NCBI RefSeq assembly: GCF_024868665.1
Contig: NC_079908.1
Coordinates: forward strand, 934,753-998,752
DNA: 64,000 bases
Source of the DNA: Triplophysa rosa
Lineage: Eukaryota; Chordata; Actinopteri; Cypriniformes; Nemacheilidae
Direction of reading: 5' to 3'
In this document: positions 56,581-64,000 of the stretch, one piece after another
Numbering within the stretch: the first letter of the stretch is position 1
Layout of the letters: every line of letters begins with the position of its first letter
Made by a program: the position numbers and the translations under genes
Notes under the pieces: generated by a model
What the model was told of the DNA's origin: nothing
Databases searched by the model: none
What the model saw: only the letters and a program-made list of their open reading frames with translations

Positions 56581-58068
56581 ATGAACGGTTCCCTGCGAGC
56601 CCGCCAGAATTGTTTGTTGTTTGGGCTTCAGCAGGGGGATCGCAGGATAAGAGATTTCGCCCAGGAGTTTGTGGCGGCTGCGGGGGAGACTGAGTTCGGT
56701 GAGACAGAGCTCAAGGTTATTTTTAACTGCTGCCTCACCGAGTCTCTCAAGCGGGCCAAGGTGGAGATGTTGAGCTCCCCGTGGTTGGGTGACATGATCA
56801 GGTACGTGGTCAACCGGGATGATCCCTGGCCTTTAGTGCCAGACTGGGTATCCACTCCCTTGGATACCGTCCCGGAGGATCGCGTCCTGGCCACCCTTAC
56901 TCTGGGGAACTCGGCACCTCCATCCGCCTCACCCCTCGCAGTAACTCCACCACCAGCTAGCCTCCGTGGTAGGCGTGGACGGAGGGAGTCGTGGGACTCC
57001 CCATCCGACTCCTCCAACACGGAGCTAGTCGTGTCCGCCACCGTTTCCCTGCAGCCGGCCACATGTTCTGTGGGCCGGTCGAAGAAGAAGAAGCCGAGGA
57101 GGGGGGCACCACCCAGGCCTGTCCAGCCGGCGTCCAGTCCGGTGATGCAGCCGGCGTCCAGTCCGGTGGTGCTGCCGATGTGTTGTCCAGTGTCCAGTCC
57201 GGTGCAGCCGGCGTCCAGTCCAGTGCAGCCGGCGTCCAGTCTTGTGTCCAGTCCTGTGTCCAGTCTTTTGTCCAGTCATGTGTCCAGTCCGGTGATCCAG
57301 CCGGCGTCCAGTCCGGTGATCCAGCCGGCGTCCAGTCCGGTGATCCAGCCGGTGTCCAGTCCGGTGATCCAGGCGGCGTCCGGTCCGGTGGTCCAGCCGG
57401 CGTCCAGTCGGGTGATCCAGCCGGCGTCCAGTCCGGTGATCCAGGCGGCGTCCGGTCCGGTGGTCCAGCCGGCGTCCAGTCCGGTGCAGCCGGCGTCCAG
57501 TCCGGCGTCCAATCCGATGTCAAGTCCGATGTCCAGTCCGGTGTCCAGTCCGGCGCCCCAGTCGATACAGCAGCCGGCGTCAAGCCCTGTCCAGCTGGCC
57601 GTCCAGCCGGCGTCAAGCCCTGTCCAGCCGGCCTTCCAGCCGGCGTCAAGCACTGTCCAGCCGGCCTTCCAGCCGGTGTCAAGCCCTGTCCAGCCGGTCC
57701 CTAGTCCGGCAGCCAAGCCGGCCCTGGGGAGACCCCCAGGGTCAAGGACTGTCCCCCCCAGGACTCCCCCTAAGTCCCCTAGGACTACGCGCCCTCGAGC
57801 GCAGCCGGGGACTGGGACTTCTCCTTACCCCCATGGACTGCCCCCTATGGGCCCTGGTTTGGCCCCTCCCCCCTCCCATGTTTGTTGTTCTTATTGTCTC
57901 ACCCTAGTCCCTTTGTATTTTTGTCTTGTCTCCCACTTATTCTGTTTTCCATGTTTTGTCTGTTCTTGTCTTTGTCTCAGTCTGCCTTGTCTTGTCCGTC
58001 TACCCCTTGGTGAGCACCTGGAGGTGCTCATTAAAGGGGGGGCTTCTGTCATGGCTCTGCTTCCTTAG
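56581..58068 (+). CDS. Gag-like protein with heptad-repeat domain (495 aa), intact
   Basis: ATG 56581 follows the leader 'gaacccagcagtc', which is also conserved before the ATG of copy 1; stop TAG 58066-58068 lies inside the 3' LTR. Residues 1-85 ('LLFGLQQGDRRIRDFAQEF', 'FGETELKVIFNCCLTESL') have the amphipathic helix pattern of fish gypsy Gag capsid regions; this is inference. Residues 86-165 are Pro/Ser-rich with 'RGRRGRRE'. Residues 166-174 (RSKKKKPRR) could bind nucleic acid or be a nuclear localisation signal. Residues about 181-380 are 7-8 residue repeats, PVQPASS or PVIQPASS, predicted disordered. The end is Cys-rich and hydrophobic (about 435-480). No zinc knuckle. Probable role: packaging of element RNA in trans-mobilised particles. 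Confidence 0.75.
   Translation: MNGSLRARQNCLLFGLQQGDRRIRDFAQEFVAAAGETEFGETELKVIFNCCLTESLKRAKVEMLSSPWLGDMIRYVVNRDDPWPLVPDWVSTPLDTVPEDRVLATLTLGNSAPPSASPLAVTPPPASLRGRRGRRESWDSPSDSSNTELVVSATVSLQPATCSVGRSKKKKPRRGAPPRPVQPASSPVMQPASSPVVLPMCCPVSSPVQPASSPVQPASSLVSSPVSSLLSSHVSSPVIQPASSPVIQPASSPVIQPVSSPVIQAASGPVVQPASSRVIQPASSPVIQAASGPVVQPASSPVQPASSPASNPMSSPMSSPVSSPAPQSIQQPASSPVQLAVQPASSPVQPAFQPASSTVQPAFQPVSSPVQPVPSPAAKPALGRPPGSRTVPPRTPPKSPRTTRPRAQPGTGTSPYPHGLPPMGPGLAPPPSHVCCSYCLTLVPLYFCLVSHLFCFPCFVCSCLCLSLPCLVRLPLGEHLEVLIKGGASVMALLP
57117..57720 (+). repeat. Coding minisatellite of gag-only copy 2
   Basis: Units of 21 bases ('cagccggcgtccagtccggtg') and 24 bases ('gatccagccggcgtccagt' plus 'ccggt') repeated over about 600 bases. 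All units are multiples of three, so all six frames stay open; only the frame of 56581 is supported by flanking homology. Confidence 0.95.
58012..58046 (+). promoter_or_regulatory. Hairpin plus polypurine tract before the 3' LTR
   Basis: GAGCACC (58012-58018) pairs with GGTGCTC (58023-58029) around loop TGGA. The tract 'ttaaagggggggcttc' (58031-58046) follows and abuts the LTR. Copy 1 has GAACACC / GGTGTTC at 30756-30773, also followed by its G tract. The paired change G-C to A-T keeps the stem. Confidence 0.75.
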
Positions 58069-58617
58069 TCATGTTTTTCTTGGTCCTGTAGCAGATCCAT
58101 GGCAAAGCCTTAGGTTATTTGTGAGAAAGCCATGAGATGTTTGTTTTTTTGACATCTCATGTGTTTTCTCATGTCTTGTCATCAGCCCCGCTCCTCTCGT
58201 TTCCTTGTTACCTTTCCCTGAGTGTTTTATTACCCACACCTGCCCTGTGTCGTTATCCCTCGTTTGTCTTACCTATATATACCCTCTTGTTTCTTTGTCC
58301 TGTGCTCGTGGATTGTACTGCGTTGTGTATGTGCTTGTCGGAGTGTATGCCTTGTCTTCCCGTGTCCATACCTGTATTACAGTTTTTATGCTCGTGTTCC
58401 CGCTGTCCAGATCGTGTTTGTTCCAGTAAGTGTGTAGTTTAGTTCTTTTCCAGTGTCATGCCAGTTTATTTGATAGTTAGTCTATGTTATCCCTGTCTTT
58501 AATTTTATACCCCATCGTGGGTTTTTGTTTTGTGTTTTTTGTTTATAATAAAGCTCTTTGTTAACCCCTTCACCTCTGCCTGCCTGCATTTGGGTTCTCT
58601 TGCCACACACCTTGACA
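58047..58617 (+). repeat. 3' LTR of gag-only copy 2 (571 bp)
   Basis: Near-identical to 55972-56548; lacks a 6-bp 'ctcatg' repeat present in the 5' LTR. Confidence 0.95.
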
Positions 58618-58623
58618 GAGTGT

Positions 58624-59904
58624 ATTCTGCTTGTATATATTTATTTTTTGTCATTGTATCATCATTTGGAAAAAATACCAGTCAGAATGTGATTGTATTG
58701 AAGGATATCCCGCTACATTTTTGTGTGATTGTGATCTAAAGTTCATAAGATAGCGGCTAATAGTGCTGTGATGCTAGCTTTGCTAACTATGGTGAGCACG
58801 AGGTGTGCGATGCCATACTCATTGCTATTCTTCCCCCCCACAAGTTGAATTGAATTATTAACGATTTAGAATAATTTAATTAATTTTGTGCCTATTTCGT
58901 TGATGTAATAGAGTTTTGTCACTCTAGAAAAAAGGGGAAACTTTATATTAAAAAATATACATATACTGTACATACAGAATGTACTAATGCATTTTATATA
59001 TGTAATCTCCCTCATTAGGAATGGGTAAATGTTGTTATTAATTTGTAATGTATAATTGTTGCAGATTGGTTTTTATTTTGACCTTTTTGTTGGAGGACCA
59101 AAATTGGGACCTGAGTTCTCTGAGTGGTTTCCTCCTCAGCAGTGGGTTCGTTCGAGTGGATGTCTTCCAAACTGGGTTCACCTCTTCATCATCTCATCGG
59201 CTATCTACTCCTCAGTCTTCAGTTTTTTGTTCTTCATCTTCGATTAACTAAATGCCATTCCTAAGGGAGCGGTAGGACTGATATATATATTTTCACACAT
59301 TACACAGGGCTGTTTTTTTTCCCAAAGAACTCTGAACATTCCCCAAGTTTTGGACTTGATTCATTTCTACATGTACTGAATATGTTATACATTCCAAGTG
59401 TAATCAGTGTTAGAAATATTTTTGGACTAATGTACACTGTATTGTTAATTACATTCTTATATTTCTTTTCTTGACGTGCCGGGAAAAGGGAGAAATTTGC
59501 CTCACAATACATTTTCCTGGTTAATGTAACTTTTATGCGTGTGGTGTTACTTTATTTTATCATTATTATTCCTCTTATTCCTGATATTTAAAATCGTTCA
59601 TCTAACCATTGGGTGGGTAGCATACAGTGGGAAAAAAACCCAGGCTCCTTTGAGGAACTTAGACAATTCTTGATTTAGAGTTTGGTCGTACAGCCCTGAT
59701 GTTTATCATAAAGCCGGGGTTACACATGCCAGAAAGTGAAGAACTGAATTAATTTGTGGATAATATTAAGTGTTTACGGGAGACGCTAAACGCGAACAAT
59801 TCAGGTGAACTGGTTCGACCGGTTCACTTAAAAGAAAGAACCGGTTCAAATGAACGATTCGTCCGCGGCGCGAACTGAACAGCATCAATCATTCATCAGG
59901 CACG
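58624..59904. other. hAT interior without a clear gene
   Basis: Right-hand body of the hAT 55280-60460. Short open stretches, for example 59060-59250, show no recognised domain. AT-rich tracts near 58920-59000. Confidence 0.45.
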
Positions 59905-60064
59905 ATGTCAGCGAGCAGCAGCATAATAACATTTGGTTTTACAAACCATAAAGAATTTATCGACAGTGCGCTTAAAAGGAAACCTTTTGCAACAAAACTT
60001 TCTCCGAAACCTGTGGGACAACATCCAATTTCGTAAGACACCTGTAAAGGCATCACAAAGAGAG
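59905..60064 (+). pseudogene. BED-finger exon of a hAT transposase, frameshifted
   Basis: ATG 59905 begins 'MSASSSIITFGFTNHKEF'. A shifted frame then reads 'FCNKTFSETCGTTSNFVRH' and 'RHHKER', the pattern of a BED zinc finger (Cys pair partly lost, His pair kept) used by hAT transposases for DNA binding. The exon ends at a good donor, 'gag|gtaagt' (60065). The downstream catalytic exons are absent. Confidence 0.6.
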
Positions 60065-60280
60065 GTAAGTTAATGCCATGTTTCAGAGTTAGCATTGCAT
60101 TTGAATATTTTTAGAAAGTAGTTAGGAGTTTAGAAAGTAGGGCTTCAAGATAAGATTTTTATTGTCATTTTGATATGAGCATGTTATTTAAGTATGGGCA
60201 CCGAAACGTGCTTTTAAACGAGCCGTGGGGCCTCTGCTCTTTCTGGCAGCTCCTCTATCGAGCGAGCACGGGCAGGTGCG

Positions 60281-60312
60281 CACGCACGCACGCACACACA
60301 CACACGCACACA
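60281..60312 (+). repeat. ACGC / AC microsatellite
   Basis: (ACGC)n followed by (AC)n within the right arm of the hAT. Confidence 0.9.
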
Positions 60313-60460
60313 CATTCACAAAAGTGTTAAAAAGTTCCTTAAAAAAGTGGAAAAGTGGTTATTTTGGACTCGAACCTCTTTGGACTTGGACTTGATTTGG
60401 ACTCGAACCTCTTTGGACTTGTCTTGGACTTGACAACGGTGGACTTGACTACAGCCTACC

Positions 60461-60740
60461 TCAGAACTGACACTCACACAGCACACCTCTCTGTCTATAC
60501 CATTCACCATGCACTTTAACTCCACCACCACAATTTTTTACCAACTGGACTTCAATGTACTGTGCACTGCACTTTAACACAATAATACTCTGACAGCATC
60601 TATTTACCAACCATTACATCTAAAACCACTCTGTGCATTGTGGATTATGTGTATTATGTTGTATATGTTGTATATTTTTTGTGTATACTTGGTATTTAAT
60701 GCTAAACTTACAGTACATCACATGACAGCAGTTTGAAGTT
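60461..60740 (+). other. 3' UTR of the second LINE
   Basis: Starts with the duplicated 'tcagaact' and continues 'gacactcacacagcac', 'catgcactttaactccacca'. Contiguous with the ORF end at 55279 in the pre-insertion state; the original stop would be TGA at this junction. Confidence 0.75.
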
Positions 60741-61092
60741 ATAGCTGCACTCAGTGACTTTGATTGGAGGTAGCTGGGTGGGTGTTTGTAGGGAGTGGGG
60801 GGGCTTGTTGGTTGTGGTTCGGGGCGTTTCATTTGTTGGGACTGTGTGGGTCTGGTCTGGTTTGGTCTTGTTTTGTGGTCGATGTCGGACAACAGAGGAA
60901 TAAAGTTAATTATGCCATTACTATTTTCCCTGGTTGTTCCTCTGTTGTCTGTTGTTGATCGCGGAATGGGACCGGGTTGGACCTGCACAGTTTCGGCGGG
61001 TGGGGCTTCCTGGGTCATGGCTGGTGGGCTCTCCCTGTTCTTCGTGGACGTTTACTCGGCGGCTTTTGGTCGGGGTCACTGAGTGCAGCTAT
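60741..61092. mobile_element. MITE with perfect 18-bp inverted ends (352 bp)
   Basis: ATAGCTGCACTCAGTGAC at 60741-60758 and its exact complement at 61075-61092. The interior is G/T-rich without a transposase. No clear target duplication. Followed by 'gtcagaggagatctggccct', which looks like a LINE 3' tail. Confidence 0.82.
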
Positions 61093-61186
61093 GACACGTC
61101 AGAGGAGATCTGGCCCTACCAGCTGAGTCTGGTTTCTCCAGAGTTTTTTTTTTTTCTCCATTTATTCATCATTGGAGTTTGGGTTC

Positions 61187-61311
61187 CTCGCCCAACAGTT
61201 TCTAGGGTGTTAGAGAAGATGTTGTTAAACGTTTTCGTTACAGCATGAAGGTCTTCTAGGTTGTTTGCAACATGACATATTTGAGACAGGTCTGGGAGAT
61301 TAGTGATTAAG
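61187..61311 (-). pseudogene. L2 LINE endonuclease-RT linker, piece 2
   Basis: The minus strand reads 'NLPDLSQICHVANNLEDLHA' then 'TFNNIFSNTLETV', an L2-typical linker after the endonuclease. It continues from the piece at 63201-63645 once the hAT 61320-63200 is removed. Confidence 0.72.
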
Positions 61312-61319
61312 CTATTTTT

Positions 61320-63200
61320 TAGGGCTGCAGCTATCGATTCTTTTACTAATCGAGTATTCTACTGATTTTTCCATCGATTAATCGGGTATTCGGATAATAA
61401 GTCATTTGTTTCCTTTTTAGAACAATTAGTTTTTATTGCTGAAGTAGCATACATTAATATCTGTGAAAACTAAACCAATTTAGTACATTCCATTGCCATA
61501 TTAAATTCAAAATGCAATATAATACAAATATATAAATAAGAAACATGAATAAAAATGGAAATAATAATTTCAAACAATAGCCTATGACTTTTATTTTGGC
61601 AGGTTGTCAGAAAACGCTTATTTTTTAGTATGTCTGTTTGGTTCTTCACTCAAACAATAACATGTTTGTGAAATAAACTCTCAGCGCAAGTCTGGAGGTG
61701 AAGTTCATGTCCTCATTCAGCACAGACGCAGACAAATTCATGAGCATCACGCGTGTAGCATGTTAAACTGTGCAGTTCATTCACTCAGACACGCAGACCA
61801 GACAGATGAAATGTGTAAATAACAGGATTCGGTGTAAACTAGTCCGCATCAAGTTTGATGGACTCAATGCAGCCGGAAAACAAGTTTCACTCGTAAAATA
61901 GACCAAAACTAAGTAAAATATCAGTTCACCATTTCAATAAGCTAATTAGGGCTGTGACGGTGGCAGTTTTTTTACCACCGCGGTGGTAACAGACAAATCG
62001 ACCGCGGTGGTGCGGTGGTTGAGAAATATATATTATTTAAATAAATAATATTTATATTATTATATTTGCGTATAGCAACCACATGACGAGTGGAAGAGAA
62101 ATATAGACCTTATTTAAATACTTGAAATTGTTAAATAATTGAAATATGATATCTGAAATAAATGAGGATGAAACATCCGTCAATGTTTAACGCGCAAATC
62201 CATCAGTGAAACGGCACACTACAGCATATAAAACATTTAAACAAACATCAGTAAATAATGAAAACTAAAATGATATAAGAAAGCTAAATACTAAATAAAA
62301 AAGCTCTTGTTGCAGTAACTTCAGTCAGTGGCGTATTAACCCTTACACTCCTTAACAATTCCATTTGAAACAAACTGTTTAAATCTACATTGGCTTTCCT
62401 ATTCAGATCGCCATAAAAACTTTACTTTTTCCGACTCGTTGATGTGAAACTTACTTGTTGACATTGTCCAGATTAAAATGTGTACAGCTGCACTAAATGC
62501 GCGTTCAGAAGATGTGCACAGGAGCGCAAATGAAAAGATGTCTCTCCGCAACCGCGGCAAAACCTGCGCGCGCTCCGACACTAAGCAAGCGAGTCATAGC
62601 CAGTTTTGATTTTACGTATCTGTTCATTTCACAACAAGATCCATTGCAAAACCCGCAGAATAACCTGGGTTTTGCCGTGCAGGCCTGCGCTCGAACGCAC
62701 CAACGGAAACGTTATGGCAATAATTTCTGTTAATTTAAAATCTTTTAAATAAAACCATCCACAACTGAAAGGCTACAACTAGCAATCGTTATCGCAACTC
62801 TCATATTTATTACACCTATATTTGTCAGAGTGACGTGAACTACCGCCGGTGGCAGTTCGCCACTGTCATGGCACTTTACCATCGCGGTGGTGCGGTTGTT
62901 ACGGCAACCGTCACAGCCCTATAAGCTATCAGTTATTTATCAGAATGAGAAACACGTGTGAGCGTGTGAACAGACTAAAATGCGTGTGTCTCACGGTGAA
63001 CGCATGAGACTTGAGAGCCCTGTAACATGAATAGAGTTTTAACGGGCTGTGCGTCAGTAATAACGGTCCGTGGGGAAACGCAGTGCTCCGTGTGTACTGT
63101 AGTTAAATGGATTAAACGAGGCTTCGAGGCAACAAAAATTGCCTCGATGACTTTTTGTTTTCGAATAACTCGAGTTACTCGAGGAATCGTTTCAGCCCTA
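61320..63200. mobile_element. hAT-type element (1881 bp) with a nested hAT
   Basis: TAGGGCTGCAG at the left, TTTCAGCCCTA at the right; perfect 8-bp duplication ctattttt at 61312-61319 and 63201-63208. Subterminal 'atcgagtatt..' and 'aataactcgagttactcga' repeats. No transposase frame was seen. It interrupts an L2 fragment and is itself interrupted by 61947-62921. Confidence 0.93.
61947..62921. mobile_element. Nested hAT-type element (975 bp)
   Basis: TAGGGCTGTGACGGTGGCAG at the left and CGGCAACCGTCACAGCCCTA at the right. Flanks 'taagctaa' (61938-61945) and 'taagctat' (62922-62929) match at 7 of 8 bases. Both ends carry 'accgcggtggt' repeats. Non-autonomous. Confidence 0.87.
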
Positions 63201-63645
63201 CTATTTTTTGTTGTTGAAATGATCATTCTACCCAGTCGATAGCGTGGAGTACATCGAGAGGATTTTACTAGATGATTCGTACAGGCAACAAGATATCATC
63301 GCTTTGGGGCAGGATTTCTACATTATCGACTATTAAGGTTAAAGTATGATTACAGTTGTGTGTGGGTCCAGTCACATTTTGTTTAACACCAGGAGAGTTA
63401 AGAATATCTATACAAGCTAGTTCTAAAGTAACCTTTTGATCATCGATGTGGATAAAGTCACCAACGATTAAGGCTCTATCTACCTAACTACCAATTCAGA
63501 TAGACATTTTCTGAATTCTTTTAGGAAGTCTGTATGATGACCTGATTGTCTGTAAATGGTTGCCAGAATAAATGAGTGAGATTTATTTTATGAATCTGAC
63601 AGAATCGTGTTAAGCGCCATTAGTTCAAATGATTTTATATTATGG
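63201..63645 (-). pseudogene. L2 LINE endonuclease fragment, piece 1
   Basis: The minus strand, with several stops, reads 'SFELMALNTIL', 'ATIYRQSGHHTDFLKEF' and an Asn/Thr-rich segment ending near 'QSDD'. YR.SGHHTDF is characteristic of the L2 APE endonuclease. Heavily decayed. Confidence 0.7.
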
Positions 63646-63654
63646 ATGCTTCTG

Positions 63655-64000
63655 AGTTATCTCTGCCTCGTCCAGGATGGCTGCTTTTGAGTTCCCTGCC
63701 TCGTCCAGGAGGGACGCTTCTGAGTTCCCTGCCTCAGTCAAGATGGCTGCTTGGGCTTTCCCTGCAGCCCGGCCAGCGCCTCCGTGCCTTCCAGCCCGCC
63801 CAGCGCCTCTGTGGCTTCCAGCTCTGCCCTGGACTACGCCTCCAGCTCTGCCCTGGACTCTGCTTCCGGCTCCTTCTCTGGCTCTGCACCACGGCCCAGG
63901 TCCATCTCTGCCCCACGGCCCTAGCCCTGTTCCCCTTCATGGGCCTGGCCCTTCATCCCACCCCCGGTTCCGCCTCCACTCCATCGCCCTCCTGGACTAT
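63655..64000 (+). other. Repetitive Pro/Ser-rich coding-like sequence, cut by window end
   Basis: Three near-copies of 'gttccctgcctcgtccagga' at 63661-63745, then C-rich text with repeats 'ccagctctgccctggact' and 'ggcccaggtcc'. It has the compositional look of the repeat region of another fish LTR element, but there is no domain to prove it. Confidence 0.35.

Larger units (their letters stand above)
55972..58617 (+). mobile_element. Gag-only LTR retrotransposon, TGTCATG family, intact copy 2 (2646 bp)
   Basis: LTRs 55972-56548 and 58047-58617, flanked by gagtgt (55966-55971 and 58618-58623). The internal region is only 1498 bp: leader, one uninterrupted ORF (56581-58068), hairpin and polypurine tract. 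The LTRs differ by about eight substitutions and one 6-bp indel, so the insertion is fairly young. No protease, RT, RNase H or integrase; movement must depend on enzymes from another element. It resembles plant TR-GAG elements in concept. Confidence 0.93.
55280..60460 (+). mobile_element. hAT-type transposon with BED-finger exon, hosting the gag-only element
   Basis: The 8-bp duplication tcagaact flanks it at 55272-55279 and 60461-60468. The ends share 'GCTGTAGT..(C)AAGTCC/CGAGTCC' in inverted form. Both subterminal regions are crowded with 'ggacttg'/'cggacttg' direct repeats, plausible transposase-binding sites. It contains an exon-like BED-finger segment (59905-60064); the main transposase body is missing. 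The LTR element 55972-58617 is inserted in its left half. Confidence 0.78.
52349..60740 (+). mobile_element. Second LINE (APE-type), near full length, interrupted by a hAT
   Basis: Begins 'aagatggcgccgagtatggc', a 5'-end style typical of full-length copies. It encodes endonuclease and RT (52349-55281), and continues with its 3' UTR at 60461-60740 after the hAT insertion 55280-60460. The RT reads 'KFADDTAVVGLI', unlike the L2 box; I place it loosely with jockey/CR1/Rex-type LINEs without fixing the clade. Confidence 0.85.

Noticed and set aside
56957..57716. Long antisense and alternate-frame open frames (up to 241 codons) with WTPD/AGVQSGD repeats
   Set aside because: They are created by the in-frame minisatellite, whose units are multiples of three. 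Only the frame starting at 56581 has conserved non-repeat flanks in the second copy.
60795..61082. Open frame of 95 codons inside the 352-bp MITE
   Set aside because: It lies wholly inside a palindromic MITE with G/T-rich low complexity; no homology to a known protein.
62399..62733. Short open frames inside the nested hAT
   Set aside because: No transposase motifs, no conservation evidence and low length.

Overview
This window looks like repeat-dense vertebrate nuclear DNA, most likely from a teleost and probably a cyprinid. I infer this from one intron-containing vertebrate gene (a KCT2/C5orf15 homologue), L2-type LINEs whose tails match tRNA-derived SINEs, a DIRS-type gag remnant, chromodomain-bearing Ty3/gypsy elements, many hAT ends with 8-bp target duplications, and palindromic MITEs with 'gatacttcaccc' termini. 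I see no bacterial features, rRNA, functional tRNA or CRISPR.

Layout. 1-4698 is a chromodomain Ty3/gypsy element cut by the window edge. 4965-5501 is a deleted Tc1 copy. 5748-6342 is a solo LTR. About 6540-10281 is a second, truncated gypsy lineage. 11929-14158 is the only host gene found, kct2, in three coding exons. 14159-18490 holds its 3' flank, an inverted copy of part of that flank, a nuclease-like pseudogene and a DIRS gag remnant. About 18736-21455 is a 5'-truncated L2 LINE with a long open frame on the minus strand. 21508-22449 is a DNA transposon and a near-perfect hairpin. 23563-24298 is a solo LTR carrying a 35-bp minisatellite, and 25081-25676 is another solo LTR. 25862-27354 is a rearranged gypsy fragment. 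28755-31279 is a MITE followed by a gag-only LTR element.

34713-38452 is a hAT transposon with perfect 8-bp target duplications; most of its body is replaced by a scrambled gypsy copy. 39680-40623 is a palindromic MITE split by a solo LTR. 40624-46720 is mostly anonymous. 46721-52348 is a four-level nest: L2 LINE, hAT MITE, gypsy, solo LTR. 52349-60740 is a second LINE whose stop codon was hit by a hAT element (55280-60460), and that hAT hosts an intact gag-only LTR retrotransposon (55972-58617). 61187-63645 is an L2 endonuclease fragment split by a hAT that itself contains another hAT.

Most interesting. One LTR family recurs at least five times: two elements and three solo LTRs. Its two internal copies encode a single protein with a gag-like N-terminus, a basic stretch and a length-variable Pro/Val/Gln/Ser heptad domain, and no pol. 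The polypurine tract lies between two hairpins, and both hairpins show compensatory base changes between copies. A separate solo LTR carries a tandem array of 11 perfect vertebrate 5' splice-donor consensus sites.

All coordinates were read by eye. Family names rest on motif recognition and were not checked by database search.
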